In this document: positions 5,204-12,371 of the stretch, one piece after another
Layout of the letters: every line of letters starts with the position of its first letter
Numbering within the stretch: the stretch's first letter is position 1
Translations under genes and position numbers: made by a program
The notes under the pieces: model-generated
What the model was told of the DNA's origin: nothing
Database searches by the model: none
What the model saw: the letters and a program-made list of their open reading frames with translations, nothing else
DNA from: a virus
Direction: 5' to 3' (one strand)
Length of the DNA stretch: 34,367 nucleotides
IMG/VR virus record: IMGVR_UViG_3300010392_003162
Location: 1-34,367 of that record

Positions 5204-6157
5204 ATGAACTATATAAACGAAATTAATGGATTTAGAAAATATTTAACAACAGATCCTTTAGCAGCAAATGCTCAATCACTTTGGTACTTATTGATGCATA
5301 TTAATAACACTTGTGGTTGGATAGAATGGTTTAAAGTTTCTAATTCTAGACTTGCAAATGAACTTTGTGTAAGTGATAAAACTATAAGAAATTTAAGAAC
5401 TGTTTTAGTAGAAAGAGGGATTATTTTATACCAATCCCAACAGAGAAAAAAGAATTCAGGACTCTATAAAATGGTTAGCTTTAGTCATATTTTAGATCAT
5501 GAATCTACTAAAACTGCGGTAATGATTACCGCAGAATCGGAAAACGAGAACAAAACTGCGGTAATGGTTACCGCAGAATCGGAAAACGAGAACAAAACTG
5601 CGGTAATAGATTCCCCAGTTTCAGAAACTGCGGTAAAATCTGCGGTAATAGATTCCCCAGAATTGCAAACTGCGGTAACAGTTACCGCAGAATCAGCAAA
5701 AAATCAAAAAACTGCGGTAACAGTTACCGACATAAATAAACATTATTATTGTTCTAATAATATAACAACAATAACAAGGGATGATGATTTTAAAAACCTG
5801 ATTAGTTTTTACTCAAAAAATATTAGACCAATAACACCATATGAAGGTGAAGAATTAAAATCGTGGTTAGAACATTTTCCAACAGACGTGATTTTACATG
5901 CACTAAAAACTGCTGTAGAAAATGGAGCTGGAAATATTAAATACATCAATGGTATTTTGAGAAACTGGTTGAATAAGAATTTGTTAACCATGGATGCTGT
6001 TAATGCAGATCAAAGAAATTTTGAAGAATCAAAGCAAAAAGTAACTCAGTCAAAAGTTGTTGATATGAAGTCTAAAAACAAGTTTCATGCTTTTGATCAA
6101 CGAGAGAGCAATATGACTAATGATGAGTTAGAACGTAAATTAGGGATTAGAAAGTGA
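5204..6157 (+). CDS. Replication initiator (winged helix plus DnaD-like domain) carrying the origin
   Basis: A 317-residue phage replication protein. Residues about 15-95 form a winged-helix domain like that of O-type initiators (SRLANELCVSDKTIRNLRTVLVERGII). Residues about 100-175 are a low-complexity linker of TAV/TAES repeats, which exists because the DNA beneath it is the iteron array. Residues about 185-250 are a DnaD/DnaB_2 domain with the YINGILRNW signature, which would contact host helicase or its loader. I start at ATG 5204, preceded by GGGG; an upstream in-frame GTG at 5165 overlaps the previous stop and lacks a site. No separate helicase loader is visible in the operon. As in lambda O, the protein probably binds repeats inside its own gene. 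Confidence 0.85.
   Translation: MNYINEINGFRKYLTTDPLAANAQSLWYLLMHINNTCGWIEWFKVSNSRLANELCVSDKTIRNLRTVLVERGIILYQSQQRKKNSGLYKMVSFSHILDHESTKTAVMITAESENENKTAVMVTAESENENKTAVIDSPVSETAVKSAVIDSPELQTAVTVTAESAKNQKTAVTVTDINKHYYCSNNITTITRDDDFKNLISFYSKNIRPITPYEGEELKSWLEHFPTDVILHALKTAVENGAGNIKYINGILRNWLNKNLLTMDAVNADQRNFEESKQKVTQSKVVDMKSKNKFHAFDQRESNMTNDELERKLGIRK
5514..5729. other. Replication origin: iteron array inside the initiator gene
   Basis: Seven forward copies of CTGCGGTAA start at 5514, 5556, 5598, 5628, 5640, 5670 and 5712, spaced 42, 42, 30, 12, 30 and 42 bases. Copies at 5514, 5556 and 5670 are followed after 3 bases by the inverse TTACCGCAG, making 21-bp palindromes; the copy at 5712 has a partial inverse, and decayed inverses (TTCCCCAG) follow 5598 and 5640. 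All spacings are multiples of three and six, so the protein frame is kept. An A+T-rich stretch at about 5730-5775 directly beyond would be the unwinding element, as in lambda ori. Confidence 0.85.
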
Positions 6158-6164
6158 GGTAATT

Positions 6165-6536
6165 ATGAATCGACAAATTTTAGATTGGTTACAAAGAAAT
6201 CCACAATGGGTTCTCAGATCAGAGTTTGTGAAAGGGATGATTGACTATAAGTTGTCGATGAAAGCACTCAATAATTGCCAAAGAGCTTTTATAACTCTTG
6301 ATGGAGAGTTTTATGGATCTCTTAAAGACGTTCCTACTTTTGTTGGTGTAAGTGAGGTTATAAGGCTAGATAGTATTTTTACTGACAAAGAATTAAAACG
6401 GATGGAAGAAGAGTTATCTCAGTTTGAAAGTCCTGATTTAATTAGGGAACTGAAAAGGACTAGAGAAGTTGCAATATCAAAGACCATGAGCTTTATTAAA
6501 GTGTGTGATATGCGTCTTAAAGAGATTGAAAACTAA
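6165..6536 (+). CDS. Hypothetical early protein
   Basis: A 123-residue protein without a family I can name. It is helical with a charged, coiled-coil-like second half (KELKRMEEELSQFESPDLIRELKRTREV). A GAGG ribosome site precedes the ATG, and it starts eight bases after the initiator. Its place suggests a replication accessory, yet no ATPase motif is present, so it is not a DnaC-type loader. Confidence 0.65.
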   Translation: MNRQILDWLQRNPQWVLRSEFVKGMIDYKLSMKALNNCQRAFITLDGEFYGSLKDVPTFVGVSEVIRLDSIFTDKELKRMEEELSQFESPDLIRELKRTREVAISKTMSFIKVCDMRLKEIEN

Positions 6537-6551
6537 AAATAAGGATGGGTA

Positions 6552-6809
6552 ATGAGTAAATTAATAACAAATAAACAGCAGAAAATACTTGAATGTATTA
6601 AAGATCATATTAAGGTCAAAGGATTTCCACCTAGTATTAGAGAAATTGGAAAACTGACCAGTATTAGTTCAACATCTACTGTTTCAGGGCATCTGAACAG
6701 ATTAGAGAAAAAGGGTTACATCAAGAGAGAACAATCGAAACCAAGGGCTATTCAAGTATTGAATAGAGATGAGTTTGTAACTGAATATAGAGAAATGGAG
6801 AACAAATGA
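6552..6809 (+). CDS. LexA DNA-binding domain without the protease half
   Basis: An 85-residue protein that matches only the N-terminal winged helix of LexA: TNKQQKILECIKDHIKVKGF, PPSIREIG, the recognition helix region SSTSTVSGHLNRLEKKGYI, and KPRAIQVL at the domain boundary. Full LexA is about 200 residues; the S24 autocleavage and dimerisation domain is absent and the frame stops cleanly, overlapping the SSB start, so this is a defined short gene and not a recent truncation. It would keep the SOS-box reading residues but could not be cleaved after DNA damage. A LexA box exists in this phage at 1972-1985. Likely roles are competing with host LexA or damping the SOS response; without the dimer domain binding may be weak. 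Confidence 0.8.
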   Translation: MSKLITNKQQKILECIKDHIKVKGFPPSIREIGKLTSISSTSTVSGHLNRLEKKGYIKREQSKPRAIQVLNRDEFVTEYREMENK

Positions 6810-7258
6810 ACCAAGTGAATTTAATAGGCCGGTTAACGAGAGATCCTGAACTTAGATATATTGCATCTTCAGGTATGCCAGTGTGTAGACTTGCCCTTGC
6901 AGTAAACAGAGAGTTTAAAAGAGAAGGTCAGCCTGATGCAGATTTTATTATTATTAAGTGTTTTAGTAAGACAGCAGAGAATGTAGCGAATTATCTTAAA
7001 AAGGGATTATTAGTAGCTATAACAGGTAGGTTGCAGAATAACAATTATGAGGATAAGAACGGTGTAAAACATTATGGTATGGAAGTTATAGCATCAAGAG
7101 TTCAATTTCTTGAATGGAAAGAGAAAGGACCGAGTAATCAACATAATACACAGGGATATCAACAGAAAAATCAAAATCAAGTGAATAGTCAGCAAACTTA
7201 CCAACAAGATATGAATGGTTTCCAAGCTATTGCAAATGATGATGATATTCCGTTTTAG
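6806..7258 (+). CDS. ssb: Single-stranded DNA-binding protein
   Basis: A 150-residue SSB that coats single-stranded DNA at the phage fork. The OB fold spans about 1-108 (MNQVNLIGRLTRDPELRYIASSGMPVCRLALAVNR, then FFKTAENV-like and GLLVAITGRLQ segments), followed by a Gln/Asn-rich linker and the acidic DDDIPF tip that recruits host replication and repair proteins. Length and layout are normal for Firmicute phage SSBs. The ATG overlaps the previous stop (ATGA), so translation is probably coupled to the LexA-like gene. Confidence 0.95.
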   Translation: MNQVNLIGRLTRDPELRYIASSGMPVCRLALAVNREFKREGQPDADFIIIKCFSKTAENVANYLKKGLLVAITGRLQNNNYEDKNGVKHYGMEVIASRVQFLEWKEKGPSNQHNTQGYQQKNQNQVNSQQTYQQDMNGFQAIANDDDIPF

Positions 7259-7267
7259 GAGGATATG

Positions 7268-7636
7268 ATGGCAGTTATATATAATTATGAGTTTGTAAAA
7301 GAGAAGATAAATAGTGAGCTGAAAGAAGCGTCAAAGAGTAGTGATAAGAAAATAAGAGCTATAGCGAAACCAGTATCAGAAAGATTGATCTTGTTTTCTA
7401 AGAATAAGACTTTTGGTTTAGTAATCCAAGCTAGTGAAAAGACCTTATCAGATTGTTGTAAGGAGATTCTAAAAGATGTAGGTGGCTCTATATCTGATAT
7501 TGAAGTGTTTAGAAGAGCAGCAAAGTTTTATTTTCCAACAGCTGAGGTTGAGTTTACGATGGATATTAAGTTGTCTGATGAAGAATTAAAATCAGATAAT
7601 CAAAAAATTAGTATATCATTTGATGATTTATTTTAG
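7268..7636 (+). CDS. PcfK/AcrIIA9-like protein (candidate anti-Cas9)
   Basis: A 122-residue protein. The central pattern, A-K-P-V then L..F, DCCKEIL, ISDIEVFRRAAKFYFPTAEVEF and MDIKL, agrees with my memory of the PcfK family of conjugative elements, some members of which (AcrIIA9) inhibit Cas9. A PcfJ-like gene lies two genes downstream, and PcfJ and PcfK are neighbours on plasmid pCF10, which supports the call. ATG 7268 is preferred over 7265 for its spacing to AGGAGG. Whether this copy blocks Cas9, or has the unknown original PcfK role, cannot be told from sequence. Confidence 0.55.
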   Translation: MAVIYNYEFVKEKINSELKEASKSSDKKIRAIAKPVSERLILFSKNKTFGLVIQASEKTLSDCCKEILKDVGGSISDIEVFRRAAKFYFPTAEVEFTMDIKLSDEELKSDNQKISISFDDLF

Positions 7637-7650
7637 AGAATGGAGGAAGT

Positions 7651-8652
7651 ATGAGTAAAATCGAAGTTCAAAGAGATGCAGGTATGATTGCATATGAGAT
7701 AAACATTATTAAAGACCAGGCTAACAAATTCCTGCTTCAAAGTTCCATAGAAATTGGTAGAAGACTAAAAGAAGCTAAGGAGATGGTTGGTCATGGGAAC
7801 TGGTCAAAATGGTTAAAAGATGAAGTTGATTATTCTCAAAGAACAGCTTCAAATTTGATAAAAATAAATGATGAATATGGTCCGCAGCTACTAGAAAATT
7901 CAAATTCGCAATCAATTGCCAATTTGGGTTACACACAAGCAGTTGCACTGCTTAAGCTAGATATGGAATCTAGAGAAAATTTCTTGATTGTTCATGATGT
8001 AGATGATATGACTATAAAGGAAATTAACTCAGAGGTTAAGAAGCAAAACGATATTAAAGAATCGAAAGAAGAGCTCCTTAAGCAGATTGAAGATCTTAAA
8101 GGTAGCAATTCTAATCTAGAGAATAAACTTGATGCTAAAGCTAAAGACATTGAATCAAAAGAGTCTGATATCAAGAAGAAAATTGCTGAAATTGATGCCT
8201 TAGGTAAAAAGGTAAAAGCAATTGAGCTAGAAGAGAAAAAGTTAAAAGAGAAAATAAAAGACAGTGAAGTTCAAAACAAAAAAGTTGATTCGAAGGTTGT
8301 AGATTCTGCTACTGAAGAAGAACTAAAAGCATTGAAAGATGAAATAAAGTTAAAGAAACAAAAAATAGTTGAGCTTGAGAATGAACTTACTGTTAAGCCT
8401 AGAGAGATAGAGACAAAACAGATTGAATATATGATTCCTGAAGATGTACAAAAGGAACTAAATGATTTAAGAAATAGCAAGCAATCATCTGAAAATGCTA
8501 TTAAGTTTAAGAGCACTTTTGATATGTTAATGAGTCAGTTTAACCAATTACTAAACGTGGTTGGAGATATAAAAGAAAATGAACCGAGTGAGTATGAAAA
8601 ATATAAAGGTGCAGTTAATAAGCTTCTTACCAAGCTGGCAATAAGTGAGTAG
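7651..8652 (+). CDS. DUF3102 protein with long coiled coil
   Basis: A 333-residue protein. Residues about 10-75 match DUF3102, a phage and mobile-element domain (EIGRRLKEAKEMVGHGNWSKWLKDEVDYSQRTASNLIKI), which looks like a ParB/KfrA-type DNA-binding region. Residues about 125-260 are a long charged coiled coil, and 280-333 a final helical part. The biochemical role is unknown. It sits between the PcfK-like and PcfJ-like genes in one operon, with a GGAGG site at normal spacing. The long coil suggests a dimeric DNA-binding or scaffold protein. Confidence 0.75.
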   Translation: MSKIEVQRDAGMIAYEINIIKDQANKFLLQSSIEIGRRLKEAKEMVGHGNWSKWLKDEVDYSQRTASNLIKINDEYGPQLLENSNSQSIANLGYTQAVALLKLDMESRENFLIVHDVDDMTIKEINSEVKKQNDIKESKEELLKQIEDLKGSNSNLENKLDAKAKDIESKESDIKKKIAEIDALGKKVKAIELEEKKLKEKIKDSEVQNKKVDSKVVDSATEEELKALKDEIKLKKQKIVELENELTVKPREIETKQIEYMIPEDVQKELNDLRNSKQSSENAIKFKSTFDMLMSQFNQLLNVVGDIKENEPSEYEKYKGAVNKLLTKLAISE

Positions 8653-8660
8653 GTGTTCTT

Positions 8661-10271
8661 ATGGCAAAACGATTTAAACAACATGAGATAGATGAGGTGA
8701 TGAGAGATGTCTCTGAATTACCTAAGGGTTTTACTAACTGGATTATAAGTGCACCTTTTAAGGATCGAAATTATTTGTTCTACAAATGTAAAAACAATAA
8801 GAAGTCAGGTTTATGTAGTAAGTGCGGAAACTTAATGACTCTTAAGGATAAGAAGAAACATAATGATAGTGGCAGGTGCCCAAGTTGCAAAGCTAAGGTA
8901 ATCTACAAAGCAATAAATAAGGCAAAGTCATATAGAGATGATGAAATTGTTTCGATAATGCAGAAGATGCCGGAAGGTTATATAGTTAGATATCTTAAAG
9001 TAAGAAGGATATTTAAAACAGTGAATCACGACACTAGTAACTTTCCAAATTCAATATTAGAGACTTTATACAATCCATTTATTGAGAGCTATGAAGGGTC
9101 AAGAGTCTATATAAGTTTTGGTAAACGAGGCGGTACTCAGTATAGGAATTTTGAAAAAGATTGGTCATATTCGAATGGAGATTACAGGTGGGTCAATGAA
9201 AGAAGACGTGGTGGATTTAACAATACGGAACTACTCAGAGCGTCTAACCCTGTCTTTTACAAAAGAAACATTAAGCATATTTTGAAAGACTCAAAATGGA
9301 AGTATTGTGGGCTGGATCACTATAAAGGTCGATTCATGAATATCGATGATTATCTCAGTACCTATGAGGAATATCCAGCCATCGAAATGCTTAGTAAGTT
9401 GAATTATCAAACCTTGCTCAATCAAATAATCTATGGGTCATGCTATTGGGGTGGGATTGGTGGCATTTTAAAGATGAATGAAAAAAGACTTGGCCTAAGC
9501 AGTCAAGTATTTAGTAAGGCAAGAGAACTTGACTTGAATATAGAAGAAATTGAGTTTATATGTACACTCGAGGATTGTGAGAAAAATATAAGTGATGATC
9601 ACATTAGATGGGCGATAAAGCATACTAACACAGAAACATTTGTACAGTTGATGAAGTGGGTTAGTCCGCAGCGAATAATCAATTATGTTGAAAAGTACAC
9701 AGATGAGAAGGGTAGTAAAGACATAAATAGTAATAGTCCTTATATATACAGAGGTCATTTTACAACTATTTGGAGAGACTATCTTCAGATGTGTGAGAGT
9801 CTTGAAATTAAACTTACCAAAGATATTCATTTGTTTCCGAAAAATCTTAAAGAAAAGCATGATGAATATTCTACAATTCTTAAGGTGAAAGCTAATAAAA
9901 AGTTAGATGAAGGTATTAAAGTTCAATACGACAAATGGAATGATCTACTAAGTTATAAGAATGGATTACTTAGGATTGAAGTTGCATCTAGTCATCAGTT
10001 GATTTTAGATGAAAGCAAAGCTTTGGATCATTGCGTAGGTAGGTCAAGAGCTTATGCTACAAGAATGACAGAAGGTAAACAATTAATTCTCTTTATCAGG
10101 AAAAATGATAAACCATATTATACTGTTGAGTTGGATGTTGAAAACTTGAAGGTGCTTCAAAACCGAGGATATGATAATAAAGGAACCAATAACGAAGTTA
10201 AGAAGTTTATAAGCAAATGGAAAGTAAAAAAACTGTTAGTCCTTAGAGGTATGGAGAGTATGGCGATATAG
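8661..10271 (+). CDS. PcfJ-like protein
   Basis: A 536-residue protein of the PcfJ type known from conjugative plasmids and phages. Residues about 50-75 carry a zinc ribbon (CSKCG and CPSCK). The signature is near the C-terminus, about 445-515: SHQLILDESKALDHCVGRSRAYATRM, a segment with a conserved His-Cys-Val-Gly, followed by LFIRK, PYYTVELD and the LQNRGYDNK stretch. The function of PcfJ is not established. It starts nine bases after the DUF3102 gene with AGGTG upstream. Together with the PcfK-like gene at 7268 it reproduces a plasmid transfer gene pair inside a phage early operon. Confidence 0.8.
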   Translation: MAKRFKQHEIDEVMRDVSELPKGFTNWIISAPFKDRNYLFYKCKNNKKSGLCSKCGNLMTLKDKKKHNDSGRCPSCKAKVIYKAINKAKSYRDDEIVSIMQKMPEGYIVRYLKVRRIFKTVNHDTSNFPNSILETLYNPFIESYEGSRVYISFGKRGGTQYRNFEKDWSYSNGDYRWVNERRRGGFNNTELLRASNPVFYKRNIKHILKDSKWKYCGLDHYKGRFMNIDDYLSTYEEYPAIEMLSKLNYQTLLNQIIYGSCYWGGIGGILKMNEKRLGLSSQVFSKARELDLNIEEIEFICTLEDCEKNISDDHIRWAIKHTNTETFVQLMKWVSPQRIINYVEKYTDEKGSKDINSNSPYIYRGHFTTIWRDYLQMCESLEIKLTKDIHLFPKNLKEKHDEYSTILKVKANKKLDEGIKVQYDKWNDLLSYKNGLLRIEVASSHQLILDESKALDHCVGRSRAYATRMTEGKQLILFIRKNDKPYYTVELDVENLKVLQNRGYDNKGTNNEVKKFISKWKVKKLLVLRGMESMAI

Positions 10272-10281
10272 GAAGGTGATG

Positions 10282-10473
10282 ATGGTATTGATAAATAGAA
10301 TCTTATGGAACAATGAAATGACATTAGCTATATGTTTGAACACAGAATTAGATGAAAGTGAGTTTGAAGAAGAAGCATTGAGTACACATTTAGAGTTAAC
10401 AGGTGATTCTCTTGAAAAAGATGAGTATTTTGTTGCTTCTGACACGATGATAAGAAGGCTAGAACTTATATAG
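10282..10473 (+). CDS. Hypothetical small acidic protein
   Basis: A 63-residue protein that I do not recognise, strongly acidic in the middle (ELDESEFEEEAL). Three starts compete (GTG 10276, ATG 10279, ATG 10282); the last gives the best distance to GGAAGG at 10271-10276. It follows the PcfJ-like gene directly in the same operon. Confidence 0.55.
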   Translation: MVLINRILWNNEMTLAICLNTELDESEFEEEALSTHLELTGDSLEKDEYFVASDTMIRRLELI

Positions 10474-10480
10474 GAGTGGG

Positions 10481-10666
10481 ATGAAGAAAGAAATTGAGAA
10501 ACTAATTGATGCAGGATTTACAGTAGAAGAACTCATAGATGCACTTAAAGCCTTTAGAGGTGATGATCAGATTAGATGTGAAAATTGCAATAGGAGATTA
10601 TGTGATTTTGAGAACGGAACTGTAGTTATCAAGTGTAGATGTGGAGAATTGAAAGAAATAATATGA
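10481..10666 (+). CDS. Com-like zinc-finger protein
   Basis: A 61-residue protein with an N-terminal helix and a C-terminal zinc site, IRCENCNRRL...VIKCRCGELK, that is C-x2-C about 16 residues before C-x-C. The IRCxNCN start strongly resembles Com of phage Mu, a zinc-finger protein that activates translation of the mom mRNA. No mom or other modification gene follows, so the target here is unknown; the ending CRC instead of CPRC is slightly irregular. It is the last gene before the early terminator. Confidence 0.6.
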   Translation: MKKEIEKLIDAGFTVEELIDALKAFRGDDQIRCENCNRRLCDFENGTVVIKCRCGELKEII

Positions 10667-10675
10667 CAGAGAGCC

Positions 10676-10717
10676 CAGAGCTCCAGTGGCGTTATGCTTA
10701 CTGGTGCTCTGTTTTTT
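10676..10717 (+). terminator. Strong terminator of the early operon
   Basis: CAGAGCTCCAGT at 10676-10687 pairs with ACTGGTGCTCTG at 10700-10711 (one mismatch in 12 bp) around a 12-base loop and is followed by six T residues. It is the only strong hairpin terminator between the early promoter and the late regulator. Confidence 0.85.
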
Positions 10718-10732
10718 GATTATGGGGGTTAA

Positions 10733-11203
10733 ATGAAATTAAAGAAAGAATATAAAGAGAGTATCATCAGTACACTAAAGTGTTATAATTTACTATTAGC
10801 ACATATTGAAGAGCTTAAAAAACAGCTAGGTGAAGTTTTTATGAATGATGGTGTCACAGCAATAGATTATGCTGGAGATGGTATAAAGACAGGTAATATC
10901 AACAAACTTGTAGAGAATACAGCTCTAAAGAATATAGATGATATTGAAGAGTTGAAGCGTCAGTTAGATATGGCAAAATCAAAACTAAACCGTTTAGATT
11001 CAGCTATCGGTTCACTCGAAATGAATGAAAGGCAGGTTGTCATATTAGGATATTTGAAAGGCTATCAGTGGCAAGAAGTAGCTCATGAAATGAATTATAC
11101 TGATAGAATGATAAGAAATTTGAAGAATTCTGCTATTAGCAAACTATCTTATGTATTCTATGCAGATAGAGCATTTCAAGAAGAATCTATAAAAGTTATT
11201 TAG
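10733..11203 (+). CDS. ArpU/sigma-region-4-like late transcription regulator
   Basis: A 156-residue protein. The first 100 residues are helical and coiled-coil-like; residues about 103-150 form a sigma70 region 4-type HTH (LEMNERQVVILGYLKGYQWQEVAHEMNYTDRMIRNLKNSAISKL). This is the layout of the ArpU/RinA/DUF1492 group that sits between early and late genes in Firmicute phages and activates packaging and structural genes. It has its own GGGGG ribosome site right after the early terminator, so it depends on read-through or an unseen promoter. Two ATTTCCG repeats lie directly behind it. Confidence 0.75.
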   Translation: MKLKKEYKESIISTLKCYNLLLAHIEELKKQLGEVFMNDGVTAIDYAGDGIKTGNINKLVENTALKNIDDIEELKRQLDMAKSKLNRLDSAIGSLEMNERQVVILGYLKGYQWQEVAHEMNYTDRMIRNLKNSAISKLSYVFYADRAFQEESIKVI

Positions 11204-11207
11204 AATC

Positions 11208-11228
11208 ATTTCCGGTTGATTTCCGTTA
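11208..11228. promoter_or_regulatory. Tandem ATTTCCG repeats, candidate late-activator site
   Basis: ATTTCCGGTT at 11208-11217 and ATTTCCGTTA at 11219-11228 are direct repeats spaced 11 bases, one helical turn, starting five bases after the ArpU-like gene. A -10-like TATTATGATAAT follows at 11239-11250 with no good -35, the arrangement expected of an activator-dependent promoter. Assignment to the regulator is inference. Confidence 0.4.
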
Positions 11229-11273
11229 TTTAGAAAAATATTATGATAATTTGATAACATGGAAGAAATAAAG

Positions 11274-11301
11274 CCAGTGACATTTAGTTGCTGGTATTTT
11301 T
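11274..11301 (+). terminator. Weak hairpin terminator
   Basis: CCAGTGAC at 11274-11281 can pair with GTTGCTGG at 11287-11294 (two G-U pairs) around ATTTA, followed by TATTTTTA. It lies between the ArpU-like gene and the next small gene and may be an attenuator. Confidence 0.4.
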
Positions 11302-11313
11302 ATGGAGATAAAT

Positions 11314-11481
11314 ATGGAAAAAATAGTTTTTAAAAATGACAAAGAAAAGATTGCTATGAAATTGGCAATGAGAAAAGAAGTAGTCCACGAGATTATTGAA
11401 GAATGCAAATGTCGAAGATGTCCATACTTCAATAAATATATTCGTAAACATGGAGTAAAGATTGAAAATAAGAGGAATTAA
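11314..11481 (+). CDS. Hypothetical small cysteine protein
   Basis: A 55-residue basic protein with GGAG six bases before the ATG. It has C-x-C-x2-C (ECKCRRCPYF, residues about 30-38), which could be half of a zinc site. The family is unknown. Its last 20 bases overlap the next gene in another frame, a normal tight phage arrangement. Confidence 0.5.
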   Translation: MEKIVFKNDKEKIAMKLAMRKEVVHEIIEECKCRRCPYFNKYIRKHGVKIENKRN

Positions 11482-11839
11482 TCGTCTTAAGCTATTTGAG
11501 TTAAGAAATGAGATTGATATGATCATTGAAATGACAGAGCAATTTAGGGATATAAGTGTTGCCAAAGATGATGAAACTATTCGGGCTTTATATTTGGAAT
11601 TAGGAAACATAAACGATATCATTGTGGCATTAAATGCAAGTGATTTTAAGATTAAGACAAATCGGGGATTTAGAAACTATAAAGCCAGTGATATTTCATC
11701 TATTCTAGAAAGTGATGATTATACCGACTTGGGGAAAATTGCAAAAAAGTTCTATCATTACAACAAAAATAAATGTGGATGGAAGTCTCTAATCACATTA
11801 ATAAAATCTATAAAAGGAGCTCAGAATGAACACTGTTGA
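11462..11839 (+). CDS. Hypothetical protein, TTG start
   Basis: A 125-residue protein I cannot place. It begins with TTG, six bases after GGAG located inside the preceding gene. It is mostly helical, with no metal or membrane motifs. Its end overlaps the recombinase gene by 14 bases, which ties it to that transcript. Confidence 0.55.
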   Translation: MKIRGINRLKLFELRNEIDMIIEMTEQFRDISVAKDDETIRALYLELGNINDIIVALNASDFKIKTNRGFRNYKASDISSILESDDYTDLGKIAKKFYHYNKNKCGWKSLITLIKSIKGAQNEHC

Positions 11840-12371
11840 TCCAATTAGAGATTATAGAAAACTAAAAGACATTGAAGAATATTTGAAGAGAACTTCTGAA
11901 AGAAACTGGTTACTCTTCATTACTGGTACAAATACAGCTTTGAGAATATCTGATATATTGCCATTGAAGGTTAGAGATGTGAGAAATAAACAGACTCTCA
12001 CTATAAAGCTTGAGAAGACTGAAAAGGTCCATACTATTCAGTTAAATAAGAAGTTGAGAAAAGCATTCAGAATGTATTGTAAGGATAAACCTCCGGATGA
12101 GTATGTCTTCAAATCGAGAATAGGTAAGAACAATCATATAAAAAGAGGACAAGCCTATAACATCATCAATGAAACTTGCCTAATGTTTGGGCTTGATAAT
12201 ATAGGCACTCATACTCTTAGAAAGACATATGGTTATCATTTTTATGAACTTACAAAAGATGTTGCTACACTTCAAGCTATACTTGGCCATAGGTCGCCAA
12301 CTGAGACTCTTGTTTACATTGGAAAACATCAAGAGAGTGTAAATAAATCAATGGATAGCTTTGAGTTATAG
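11826..12371 (+). CDS. Second tyrosine recombinase, catalytic domain only
   Basis: A 181-residue stand-alone catalytic domain of the tyrosine recombinase family without arm- or core-binding N-terminal domains. All active residues are present: Arg40 in ALRISD, Lys64 or Lys66, His129 and Arg132 in HTLRK, His155 in LGH and Tyr164 in TLVYIG. It is clearly different from the 384-residue integrase. Similar small recombinases sit just upstream of HNH/terminase genes in other Firmicute phages; their job is not settled, and resolving multimers, inversion or helping packaging are possibilities. AAAGGAG precedes the ATG. Confidence 0.85.
   Translation: MNTVDPIRDYRKLKDIEEYLKRTSERNWLLFITGTNTALRISDILPLKVRDVRNKQTLTIKLEKTEKVHTIQLNKKLRKAFRMYCKDKPPDEYVFKSRIGKNNHIKRGQAYNIINETCLMFGLDNIGTHTLRKTYGYHFYELTKDVATLQAILGHRSPTETLVYIGKHQESVNKSMDSFEL

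Noticed and set aside
5514-5729. Regular repeats with 42-base spacing, at first sight like a small CRISPR array
   Set aside because: The unit is only 9 bases with inverse partners, intervals vary (12, 30, 42), the repeats are in frame within an initiator gene, and the spacer between the first copies is itself repeated. They are iterons.
10236-10445. Minus-strand frames within early, structural and baseplate genes (for example 9495-9860, 10236-10445, 25621-25950)
   Set aside because: They lie opposite well-supported genes, lack ribosome sites and known motifs, and have the composition expected of antisense shadows.
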